DNA of 64,000 nt from Rhizopus sp. PT2906. Lineage: Eukaryota; Mucoromycota; Mucoromycetes; Mucorales; Rhizopodaceae. A model generated the notes under the pieces. That model worked only from the letters and a program-made list of their open reading frames with translations. It was not told where the DNA came from and searched no databases. Positions 45,893 to 56,199 of the stretch are shown in pieces; positions within the stretch are counted from its first letter, which is position 1; every line of letters begins with the position of its first letter. A program made the translations under genes and the position numbers. Location of the stretch: positions 303,592-367,591 of the forward strand of contig JAMYHX010000003.1 of the NCBI GenBank assembly GCA_025529335.1, written 5' to 3'.

Positions 45893-47724
45893 GGTTCAGT
45901 TTTGTATATATATATATATACTTGACCACTACCAAACTATTTCAGGTAAGTGTATATAGCGTCTATTTTGTTAGAATAATGCTACGAATTTACCACAATT
46001 GCCGTTGCCTCCAATCCGACTTCGGATATGGTTATCTTCTTGGTAACGCTTCCGAAGACCGTGTCCACAATCGTAGCGCCCCTGATGTGTTGATCTCCTG
46101 GTCTGTAATAGTAGTCTTCGAAGGTCGAGTTGTTTAAACTCCAGTTAGCATACAATTTGATATTTTCAATAGGAACACCAGCCATAGCCGCTTTGGTGCT
46201 AGACGCGGAACGGAGAGAATGTGCCTTGAATCGTCTTGTGTTGATTCCTGCCATCTTCATAATTTCTTCCAACCATACATTAACAGCCTTGGGTCTAATT
46301 GATCGTGTTCCGTACTTGTCGTGTACGATGTGAGCCAAAAAGAGAGTGTGATCGTCTTCTAAATCATGGCGTATGTGGGACGTCCGCTGGATGAACACAT
46401 GCAAAGCTCGTACACGGCAGAGATTCTCGTTCATCGCTATTCCAATCTTAATTGCTTTTGGTTGGATTTCTTTTGGTTGGCGTGCAACCAATGTGGCACC
46501 GATTATTTCGCTCTCGAATTCTATGAAGGTGACATCTCGATGTTGAAGATTCTCCAAATCAGACCTCGGCCGCCACATGGTTGCAATTGTCAAAAATATT
46601 AGTATCTTCTTCTGTAGTTTGTCTAAGGGCAAGTCCTTGATAGCACCTCAGTTTTCCACTAGAACCAATATGGGGTCAATATCAAAGATCTCCTGATTTC
46701 TGTTTGGTAACTTGCTTCTTGTTCTCTTCCTAGCCTTGAAAAATTGCTGGATCAAGGCATGGTTGCCCAAGCTCAGCTCTTGAGCATGTACGACTCGATA
46801 CACCGAGACGATCACCGAGCGGACTACATTCAAGTGTTGTAATGAAAGAGAACTTAGCGACACCAGATACTCCACCACTAGGGGTGGATCGTAGTGGAGG
46901 GGGTCCTTCTTTGGGTGTCGAGATAAGCACCATGCCACCCAGCTTTTCCAATGTCTATTGTAATTTTCCAATGTTGACTTTCTAGTGGATTGGGTCAAGT
47001 ATTGAGCCGTAGACTGACTCAATTCTGCCTTTTCTTGCCAGTGCTTGACAATCTCCAGGCGGTTACTGCAAAATTCTTCTTCAAGTTGAAGACTAGGGGT
47101 TCTGTCTTGTTGCGCTTCAACACCATCGGCCACCAAAATTGTGCTGGCCATGTTGGAGTCACCATCACACAATCTTGCACTAGATCTTGATTGGTTTTCT
47201 TCAACACCTGCGGTATCAGCCTCCAAGGTGGGTGTAGGAAGTGACCCTTCCTGGGTCATGTTTGCTGGAAAGCATTTGTTCTCTCTGCTCTGGGATCGAT
47301 CTTCTATGGCCAGTACCTTTTCAACTTCTTGCTGGTGTTGTTGGCAAACGCCTCTATCTTGAGACTGATATTCCATTCCTGTGCAATTCATTTGACAACC
47401 CAATGTAGTAAGCTGTAATTGTGGAATAGTTGAGACACTCGGCTCAGGGCGTCTGCCTCTGTACTCATCACTTCTGGGATGCGCTAGTAAATTACTGTCA
47501 GGTTGTGCTGATTGCATATGTCTTGTATCTCTAGAGCAATCAGCTGCAGTGTGGGGGAAGCGGCTCCACCCGCCTTCGCAGCGTACTTGAGAGCTGTACG
47601 GTTGTCGAAATATATGTGAATCGTTTGAGGTTTGATCAGAACAATGGAAAATTATAAGAGGAGTATAAGTCAATGAGTCTCTATTTAACCTCTTTATTAA
47701 GATCAAGTCGAGAGAAAGAACCCA
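45893..47724 (-). mobile_element. 5'-truncated, degenerate DIRS-like retrotransposon (RNase H end + tyrosine recombinase)
   Basis: The frame 47706-45982 carries a tyrosine recombinase: core-binding region STRKSTLENYNRHWKSWVAW, then DLPLDKLQKKILIFL, a first arginine in WRPRSDLENL, and the catalytic box HSLRSASSTKAAM...ANWSLNN...DYYYRP (HxxR, H/W, Tyr). A TGA at 46650-46648 interrupts it in the same frame. Overlapping in another frame, 47620-47019 encodes an RNase H/RT tail: IHIYFDNRTALKYAAKAGG, EADALSR, VTPTWPAQFWWPM, itself with at least two stops. Overlapping RT/RH and recombinase frames are the DIRS layout. Most of RT is missing. GGGTTC near 45895 and GAACCC near 47719 may be terminal inverted ends (tentative). 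Confidence 0.8.
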
Positions 47725-47972
47725 ATATTACAAACAGTGTCATTTTATATGAAAACAGAATTATTAAGGAACCAATTTAATTATGGCCAATGATAGTTGG
47801 GCATGTCGCGTTATATATGTTAATAACGTGTATTGTTGCCAGTATCTTTGTATTATTCATTCTTAGAGTATAGATTTATAGTAGTCTCATATGACAAGAT
47901 TAAGTATTTATAGGATGAATACGATAGGTACGGTACGGTACGCTTTTTTTTTTTTTTTTTTTCTTCATCGCC

Positions 47973-48194
47973 ATGTCTGAATCAACTATTCATATTAAAA
48001 CAAGTAATGATCCCTTTAATGGTAGGTAAAATATATTGTGTAAACAAAAACATTTTTTCTCATATACAATAATAGATTACTTGTTACCAGAAGAGTTTGT
48101 TCCCGATAGCAATTTCATTAGCAAGGCTGTCCTAACTGATGATAGAATCATCAATATTATATGCAAAAGTCTCAACAATATGATTAAACAATAG
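47973..48194 (+). CDS. spliced small protein of 55 aa, unknown
   Basis: Two exons (47973-48021 and 48076-48194) joined over a 54-nt GT-AG intron give MSESTIHIKTSNDPFNDYLL and then EEFVPDSNFISKAV, ending NNMIKQ. The start follows a T-rich leader with good context, and splicing keeps phase. I do not recognise it. It sits between the DIRS-like element and the bL19m gene. The frame is short, so it could be fortuitous, but intron, leader and composition look genuine. Confidence 0.45.
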
Positions 48195-48412
48195 TTTTCA
48201 AGCATATCTTTTTATTTGGGCGAATAAGAAGTAAAGAAATATGTAAATTATTAATACAAGACAATAATATACACCTTCACTGTATATCACTTTGCAGTGT
48301 ATCAACCGTTTATTTTAACCCCCGATAGTGACTGTGTTGACGACCATGGTCATTGTCCTCTTGAGCCCCTTCCCTACTAAAAAGTTTTTTTTTTTTTTTT
48401 TTTTTTTCAGAC

Positions 48413-48975
48413 ATGTTTAGATTTCTCAGTTCACAGCTAAAAGCATACAAGAATGCAAGCACATCAAAGTGTAAATTATTTCAGAAAAGAAACAAGGAAC
48501 AACTAATGATTATATATTAGTGAGCTATTCAACAGTTGTTAACAAAACACCTAAAATAAATGTAATGGAACATGTGTCAAAACAACAGGTCGAAAAGGCA
48601 AATACTGACGGTCGTCGTGAACTCTTTTCACGCAACAACCCAAATGGAATCAAACCAGGATCTATTGTTATGGTTGAGACATTAAACGGACCCAATGAAA
48701 CAACAACATCTACATTTATGGGTGTCTGTATTGCCATTCGTAGAAAGGGCATAGATACCAACTTCACCCTTCGTAATATTGTCATGCGTATTGGTGTCGA
48801 GCAGAGATACAACCTTTACTCACCTTTATTGAAGAGCATCAAAGTGATGCAAAAGCCAAACGAAGTCAAATTCAGAAGAGCCAAACTGTACTATTTAAGA
48901 GATCAACCTGGTAAGGCATTCCAGTCACTTCAGGGATTATGGAAGCAGGAACAATTAGACAAGGCAAAGAAATAG
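48413..48975 (+). CDS. IMG1: mitochondrial large ribosomal subunit protein bL19m
   Basis: Two exons (48413-48470 and 48521-48975) give 170 aa. The N-terminus MFRFLSSQLKAYKNASTSKL is basic and lacks acids, as in mitochondrial presequences. The body matches L19: GIKPGSIVMVETLNG, TFMGVCIAIRRKGIDTNFTL, RNIVMRIGVEQRYNLYSPL and RRAKLYYLRDQPGK. The protein sits at the subunit interface of the mitoribosome. Splicing of the 50-nt intron, with a CTAAT branch site, replaces a premature stop. The stop is only 44 nt from that of the convergent M28 peptidase gene. Confidence 0.93.
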
Positions 48976-49019
48976 AAGATGTTTATGTATAAAATATGTG
49001 TAGCCAATAAAAATTTTAT

Positions 49020-51777
49020 TTAATCGAGTGCAACTGATGGAAAGTAGTGGACTTTGGCAAGTCCCACACCAGCACGGATAGTAAGCAGCTGATCTATGGG
49101 TAAATTGTTGCGTAAGGTAGTGAAAGCAGGTAATTCACCATCCGTCCAGTCATCGTAGAGACAGATAAACTTCATTTCGCCCACGTTTTCTTGTTTGTCG
49201 TATTCGATATCCCATCGAACAGGCGCTCTTTCTGTATTTGAGTAAGCCATAAGGGCATGAACAGTACGATTTGTCGTCTCTTCAGGAAGCTGTATAAACT
49301 GTCCATTAATCCATGCCTGTAGACCTGATAGATGCTGGTTGCTAAATTCTAATTGACATAACAAGCTGTGCTCTGCTGTTGTTGTCACATTGATTCTGCA
49401 TGTATTTCTTTCACAGCCACGCTCTATCACTTCCAGCTTGAACTCTTTATCCGAATCTTGAGCATATACTGGGTTGAGAGGTGTTTGATATTGACAGCGA
49501 GTTTGATAGTCCATATAACGTTCGCAGCTTAAAGTATCAAACTCTGTGCTGGTCAATGCCTGTTTTAATGTCTTTACCAAGGTTTTGGAAGAAGACACGC
49601 CTGTGAAAAGTGTGACGCTGGAGAGTGCACCTTCAGTAGCATTATATTCTTGATTAAAAACGATTCGATTGGGCGATATATCGGTATTAAATGGACTAAA
49701 AATGGCACACAACAAGAAGACGATCAAAAGGACGCTGCACACAATCGAGGCTGTCTTCTTTAGTTCGCCAGCTGCATGAACCCAAGGTAATAAGTGCAGT
49801 ATAACCAATATAATAGGTACAGACATCAAGAGATAGACTAAAATGATACACAGATTAAATTGGCTAGACTTTTTTTTTTTTCTATGGTAACTTACTTGTT
49901 GACTCAGGAACACCATCTGCTGTAGTATGACGCATACAATCCATGATGAACAACAAAATTTCAGTTATAATAGTAACGGGTAATAAAACTTGAGCCAAAA
50001 ATACAATATACCACAATTTGGTGCCCTTCTGAGGCTCTTGCTGTTCTTCCTCCGTTAAAGGCGTCAGGTAGACCAGAATAGCTGTGGCTAAGGTGCTGCT
50101 GAGGAAAAGATAGATGGCAGGATATGTGCCAGCGAACTTTTGACTGCTAAAATAAGTAGCAATCACTAGACATAACCACCAAAAGACAGTCAAACCATAG
50201 AATCCAACTCTGATGTTATCAAGACTAATAGCTACTCTCTTTGACCATCTCGCCAGAGCGATCTGTGAGGCGACTAAACCGAGAAAAGCGGCGACAGCCA
50301 AGTAAATGCTGACCCAGTAAATGTTTCCATAGGTTGCAGATGGATTAACGAAGAGCATGATAAGAGATGCAACCAAAACAAAAAGAACCATAAAGACAAA
50401 TGCAATAGTAGCGGCAATAAAACCTTGAAGCATGATCAAAGTGTTGCGCTTCAAACTTTGTTTTTTCTGCTCTATACTCAGGGATTCCCGAGCGGATAAC
50501 CAAAGCCAAGTGAGTGCACCGATAGGAATAAGGATGAGGGATATGATGTTAATGAATTGGCTTGTCTTAAAGCTGTAGACAAGCATAAAACGACCGAGGA
50601 TGTCGTAATAGATGACTGGTTCAGGTGCCTTTATTGCCGCCATGTCTTTATCAATGCTGAGCACAGACCCGAGAGCCATCTGTCCCATATGCTGTAGAGC
50701 CTGGGGCGTGGTATGGACAAGATCATCTCTTTGAGTGTGATAGTGAGACCTTCGAGTGTAGAATGCAATATCCAAGCCAGGTACACCGTGCTTTGTGAAT
50801 ATAGTATAATCTGTATCACTCTTAAGCAAGTTTGCCTGAAGAAAGTCGCTTCCAAGGGGTGATGCATGTAGCAACTGAGCGTTTGATGAAGCCAAGCCGT
50901 GAACCGCAGCTAGACTATTACTTCTCAAAAGCAATGCACGTCCTCCTGCGCCTGCGCCTTCCAGATTAACAAATACCTTGATGGTAGAAAACCATGGATG
51001 TAAAGCAAATGCTTCTCCACCGATAAGTCCACTCTCTTCAAAGTTATTAAACAGAAAAATAACCGTGTTCTCAGGAGGATTTCTCACAAAGTATCGCAAC
51101 AGTTCTAGGGCAACTGCTGTGCCCATACCATTGTCTGTTACACCATGACTAGTAGAAACACTGTCTATAGAGCAAATGTGTATTAGCAAACTATAATACT
51201 GTCGAGATATCAAGTACCATAATGTGCATTAATCAAGAAGGATTCACTATTGTTGTTGGATTTTCCAGTAATTCGGACTAAAACATTTCTTGACTCCACA
51301 TACCAATATTCATCTTTCTTAAATGTTAACCAAAGAATCTCTCTCTTATTCTTTCGATTTACCTGTGGTAAATTTATTTCTCTTGGATATCAAATTGGTT
51401 GTGTCATTAGCAATAATTTCCATATCAATTCCATTTTGAATAGCTTCTTGCTTCAAGTCTTGGGCTACCTGTACGATCCAATCCTTTAAATAACCATTTG
51501 CGCGTTGATTGGCTGAATGTGGAATATTAAAGTGGGACAGATATTCGTTATAGCAATGGATGCCAGGAAAGCTGTTCTTTTGCTGCGCCTCGACGTCTGA
51601 TAACGGAGTCGGAAGGGTGTTTCGAACGGTATAGATAAATAGCGTGAATAAGAAAAGAAAGCCAAATACATAAGAATATATCAGTTTTGGCGTTTTAATG
51701 GTCTTGTTTATACGAGGAGCGTTTTCTCTAGACAACAAGGGTGTTTCTTCATTCCATGCTTCCTGGGAAGAAGACAT
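49020..51777 (-). CDS. vacuolar membrane M28 metallopeptidase (Pff1-like)
   Basis: Four exons (51777-51363, 51313-51218, 51164-49896, 49837-49020) give 865 aa. A cytosolic N-terminus and one TM helix (~30-55) precede a zinc peptidase domain with the ligand set INAHYDS, DNGMGTAVALE, FNNFEESGLIGGEAF and SHYHTQRDD, as in peptidase family M28. Further on come about eight hydrophobic helices (e.g., FINIISLILIPIGALTWLW) and a C-terminal lumenal part with several cysteines. This is the layout of yeast Pff1 (YBR074W) and animal ERMP1. The HYD motif is split by intron 2 (HY/D), which supports the splicing. Substrates are unknown; location in vacuole or ER membrane is inferred from the family. Confidence 0.9.
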
Positions 51778-52073
51778 TGTAATGAGTAAATGGAACAAAA
51801 ACGCTTTTCGCGCTCAGCTTTTTTCTTTTTTAAAAACAAGTGATCCTCGTATAATACTCCGACGTTAATGTGCCTTTTTTGTTTGTTTGAAAAATAAAGT
51901 CGCTGTTTTTGAATTTGAAGTTGTGCAGAAAGTTTGGGTTTTGTTATTTCCACACAATACTGAAGTATAAGAGAAGCATGCATTGATGTATCTGTAATAA
52001 TCCCTTTATTATGCTGGGAACTTATCATCAAAAGTAGCGATATTTTACAAGAAAACAGGATTGTTTATGACCA
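51778..52073. other. intergenic, nothing recognised
   Basis: Promoter side of the M28 peptidase gene. A pyrimidine-rich tract lies in front of its start on the minus strand. Confidence 0.4.
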
Positions 52074-52753
52074 ATGAGAATTTTTAGCGCCTTGAAAGAA
52101 GCGACATATCAGTATGTCTATGTACCAATTAAAGCCCATGTACCCGTTGGACAATTGAGAAGTTGTCTTTGTAAACTGGACATCAATAATAGCCGTATCC
52201 TTGGCATTCATTACCCCACTCGCAGCGTCGTCGCCCTTCTTGTTCACAACGATTATGCATCTGAACGGAAATCCTACTTCCAAAAATTTAAGGTACGCAC
52301 CAAGGACGATTTCAACCCTTGCGACGGCTTAGTCCTCATGGGCCCCAAATATGAACACTGCTCTAAAGAAGAACGCAGCGGCTTTGCCCTTATGCACCAT
52401 AGTGACTGTGTGAAGAAAACTCTGAACTATATGCGTGCTCCAGTCAAGGCAACTGTAGCTCGTTACTTTTACAAAGTTGGATCAACAAATCCGTTCTTGA
52501 TGAAAGTCTTCCTGCTAAAGTGATCAACTCAAAGAGTGTCTTCAATGTTGATGAAGATGTCGCTATGGTTCTCTCAGGTCACGAGGATAACATCCCCTCA
52601 AATATAATGACCACTATCAGCACATCATCATTCAACGCTACTGGCCCATCAAAACAAGCTATCTTACCATTCTTTAAATTAGCTGAGCCCTCTTTCGTTC
52701 TTTTAATTACCGAATCATGGTTCCTCTCACCCAACAAGCATCCCACATCCTGA
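52074..52753 (+). pseudogene. frameshifted retroelement-associated ORF
   Basis: The first part (52074 to ~52497) reads LRSCLCKLDINNSRILGIHY, LVHNDYASERKSYFQKFKV, EERSGFALMHHSDCVKK and LNYMRAPVKATVARYFYK. The text continues in another frame as DESLPAKVINSKSVFNVDED up to 52753, so one frameshift lies near 52495. I recall similar proteins from repeated, LINE-like elements of Mucorales (memory only). The T-rich repeat copy at 53030 follows, as a possible element end. Confidence 0.5.
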
Positions 52754-53982
52754 CAGCAATCTTACATCTATGGTCAGCCTATCCAATCAATTAAAAATCG
52801 CGGTAGTCTTGGTGTTACCCTGTTAGTTAACCATTTCTGCCCTTTCTCAGTAAAACCCGTCCCTCTCAGCTACACTTTATTAGCTACGTATGCTTTATCT
52901 CTTATTATATCAAACCATCTTGCCCATTGCCTCTAGAATGTCCCCCCCTTCCTCTCCTTCTCGTTAGTTTGCCTTACACTTGACCCACATTCACTCCTTC
53001 CAAAGCATTTTTATTCTTGATCCCAAAAAGGTTTTTTTAGTCACCACTATCCTTCCTTTCTGAACTGCGTCGGACGGGAAAGGTATAATACTATAACCGT
53101 ACATCCAATAGAAGTTCAAATAAAAAACTGTTTATAATCGTACACTTTATATATAAAATAGTTCTCTTGGAAAAAGTAATAAAATCATTGTTCATATAAA
53201 AGAATGGTTAATATAAGCTCGTCTTTAATCAGACAGAACACACACGTCTTTTGCTAATATTTCAACAAGTAGAAAACACTTTGAGCGGACTGGTTTTCAA
53301 ATCAGCTTTGAAAGACTCAAAAAAGTTGTTTTGAAAAAACGAACAGTTTCCAAAAAAAGAAGAATCATAAAGTCACAAGATTGTTTCGCAGTCTCATTGT
53401 AATCCAAATTGGGTAACTGCTCTTTAAAGACATGCCACTATTTTTAAAGGTCTAAGCAAAAGGAAATAGGATTAGGCTTAACATATGAAATATTGTGATC
53501 AAAATTTGGACTATATCATTCCTATTCTACTCTTTTCTGTATTATATACATAGAGTGATGAAACTGCGGAAAGGGTTTGTGTAGCAAATAAGATGCTCCT
53601 TTTTTTGATACATCTGACGTGTGCGCATATTTTAAAAATATGCCTTTTCTGTTCATACATAATAAAAGCCAGCACTATGCCCTGCCGCAGATGTATGACG
53701 TGACAGTCAATGATGTTGAATAGATGACATGTCAGCTGGTAATATGACATTATAAAAATAAGCTTTCGAGAAAAAAAGATATGAATTCCATGTGACAAAA
53801 GAACAAAGAAAAGAAAATAGACCAAAACAGAACAACTAGACAAAAGGTCTTTTGGAATCCGTACCTTTCTAATACAAATTCCGCTTGAAAAGTGATACAA
53901 TTATGATACTTTGACAAGTCTATATAAATAGCGTTGTCTTTTTTTTTTGTTCTTCTTTCTTTCTTTAGCTTTTTAAACAAAT
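52754..53982. other. 1.2-kb region: retroelement tail and Rho promoter
   Basis: The first 300 bases look like element remnant, with the repeat copy at 53030-53065. The rest is AT-rich and includes the pyrimidine-rich leader of the Rho gene (53935-53975). Open frames at 53511-53980 (minus) are low complexity. Confidence 0.4.
53030..53065 (+). repeat. dispersed motif, copy C
   Basis: GGTTTTTTTAGTCACC runs on to TTTCTGAAC and matches 5647-5680 at about 30 of 36 positions. Confidence 0.5.
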
Positions 53983-54712
53983 ATGCGAACAGCTTTACGT
54001 AAAAAAATAGTCATCGTGGGTGATGGAGCTTGTGGAAAGACAAGTTTATTGATAGTTTATCAAAATGGCAAATTCCCTGAAGTAAGGATTCATACCCAAA
54101 AACAAAAAGGAGAAACAACTAAATAGAATAAAATATATATAGAAATATCTACCAACAGTATTTGAAAATTACATCTCTCGCGTCGAGTTGGATAATAAAT
54201 CAGTTGAACTTGCCTTATGGGACACAGCAGGACAAGAAGATTATGATCGATTACGGCCACTGTCTTACTTTGAAACAGACGTTGTTATCATTTGTTTTGC
54301 TGTGGATAATATGAACTCTTTTCAAAATGTGAGAGACAAGGTAAAGCATTTGTTCATTTGGGAGGTACAAGACTAACTTGTATATATAGTGGCTACCAGA
54401 AGTGAAGCACTATTGTGGCAATAACGTATCATTAGTACTAGTCGGATTAAAAATCGATTTACGGTCAACAGAATCAAAGACGATCATTAGTTATCAACAA
54501 GTAAATATAGCACACACACACACAAAAAGATCATTGGGGCTGATTATTTTTATTAGGGGCTAAAATTAGCTAAAGAAATAGGAGCCAAATATGGTGAATG
54601 TAGTGCGAAAGAGAATATATATGTTAAAGAAGTTATACAATTAGCTGCACAAATGGCTATTAAACCAAAAAGATTATTTATGAAAAGAAACCTACAATGT
54701 AATATCCTATAG
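53983..54712 (+). CDS. Rho-family small GTPase
   Basis: Four exons (53983-54081, 54143-54340, 54390-54500, 54557-54712) give 187 aa. G motifs are intact: GDGACGKTS (P-loop), PTVFENY (switch I), DTAGQEDYDRLRPLSY (switch II), VGLKIDLR (base recognition, Rho-type LKxD) and ECSAKEN. The Rho insert is short but present (YQQGLKLAKEIGAKYGE). The protein ends CNIL, a CaaX box whose final Leu predicts geranylgeranylation. It is closest in type to Rho1/RhoA, but a Rho3/Rho4-like member cannot be excluded. The window also encodes two RhoGEFs (16 and 23.5 kb); whether they act on it is not known. Confidence 0.93.
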
Positions 54713-54948
54713 AACCCTTACATCATTCCCCCTCATTGTTATTATTACTATATTTATGCTATTTAATTACACATATGATGCCATCCAAAAAATAAATAAA
54801 TTATGTAAAACGCGCCACCCTTTTAGCCTCTTACCGGGTCGAACATCCGTTCCGAACCATTTCTAGCAAATTCCGATGGAGAGAGAGAGAGAAAGTGTAT
54901 GTTTTTAGTAGCCATTTTATTAAGGTATATGAATATATAAAAGGTAAA
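54713..54948. other. convergent 3' flanks
   Basis: Spacer between the Rho and SIP5-like genes, with a GA-rich run near 54880-54894. Nothing else. Confidence 0.5.
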
Positions 54949-55794
54949 TTAATTGGTATTATGAGTAAGTGATAGTCTGATAGCTTCCATAACCAATACA
55001 TCTTCAAGATCTAATTCAGCTGATGTATCATATATTGTTTCATCATAATCTGTTCTTCTTCTTCTTCTTCTTCTTATCTCATTTGTCAAGGGCACTCTTC
55101 GTCGACGTGTTGAACCCACAGCAGAAGAGGAAGCATCATCAAGCATTTCTTCCCATTTGGGTCTAATGGTGTCCACATAGATGACACTAGGATCATCAGG
55201 TTCAATCTTTTTTGTTGTATATAAATCAGGCCTTGATTGCTTTAATTTCTATCCTATATCAGTAACGTATATGCAATTGATCAATATACATACATCATAA
55301 TGTTTACTCCATGGGGGAGGCAAATAGACAACACCCAGATTAGGTTGTACACAAAATGGACAGACAGCAGGTATCAGTGGTGAAGAAGAAGATCTTTTGA
55401 ATTGTAAAAAGCATTCGGTGCAAATGGATTTATGGCAGCATCTTGTTTTATTGATATTTGAAGGATAAAACTTTATATAAAGTCAGAATATGTTGCATAA
55501 ATTTTAAAGTGTTTTTACCAGAAAACAAATGGGACATTCAGTTTCGAATGAAATCTTTTTAGTTGAATAGATATCTGTTGTACCTATGATATCCCATCTA
55601 TATATATACATGCTTTCATTTTTACTATCTATGAGCTAACCTCTATAAAAGGGTGCTAAACTTCCTTTACGAATCAATTGTTTAACAATCTTCATATCAC
55701 AATCATTATGTCGATATATTCCTTGTGGCTTTAAATATCCATAATCTACTGTAGTTGAATAATAATCTTTGAGTTTTGAATAAAGTCCACCCAT
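54949..55794 (-). CDS. SIP5-like RING-type zinc-finger protein
   Basis: Four exons (55794-55641, 55583-55519, 55470-55294, 55248-54949) give 231 aa. The N-terminus begins MGG (possible myristoylation) and KLKDYYSTTVDYGYLKPQG. A cysteine-rich module follows: ETECPICFLFYPSNINKTRC, then CHKSICTECFLQFKR and PAVCPFCVQPN, the arrangement of fungal SIP5. SIP5 was named for interaction with the Snf1 kinase pathway in yeast. The C-terminus has an Arg-rich run and EDVLVMEAIRLSL, resembling a ubiquitin-interacting motif. Intron 1 uses a GTTAGC donor; its acceptor at 55584 gives FYRGTTDIY. Yeast Sip5 is longer. Confidence 0.75.
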
Positions 55795-56199
55795 GATTTA
55801 CACAAATAGAAAAAAGAAAAGAAAAAGGAAAAAGGAAAAAAAAAAAAAAAAGAAAATACGATAAGCTCTAGAACCAGTGTCTTGTTGTCATACACAAAAG
55901 AGTCACACACACACACACACATGAATATCTTTTTCTTTTTTTTTTTTATTGATCATTCAAACAAACAAACAATAAAACAATAAGAAAAGTATTCTTTTTT
56001 TTTTCTTTTTTCTTTTCTTTTTTATTGTATTAATTTTATCAACTCATATTTTTTTTACGGGAAAAAATAAAGTTATTCAAGGGCGAATAAGCCAATCAGA
56101 ACAAACAGTTTCAATAATCTCGTGTTTCTATTGTAGAGAGGTAAAATAAGGGGTTGAACTATTTTATTTTATTTTTTTTTCTTTTTATATCTTTATCCA
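55795..56199. other. intergenic between divergent genes, simple repeats
   Basis: A shared upstream region of the SIP5-like and CBS-PB1 genes. It holds poly-A runs, the CA repeat and T-rich leaders on both sides. Confidence 0.5.
55904..55920. repeat. (CA)n microsatellite
   Basis: About eight CA units. Confidence 0.85.

Noticed and set aside
46130..47362. Plus-strand frames across the DIRS-like element
   Set aside because: They are antisense shadows of the recombinase and RNase H frames.
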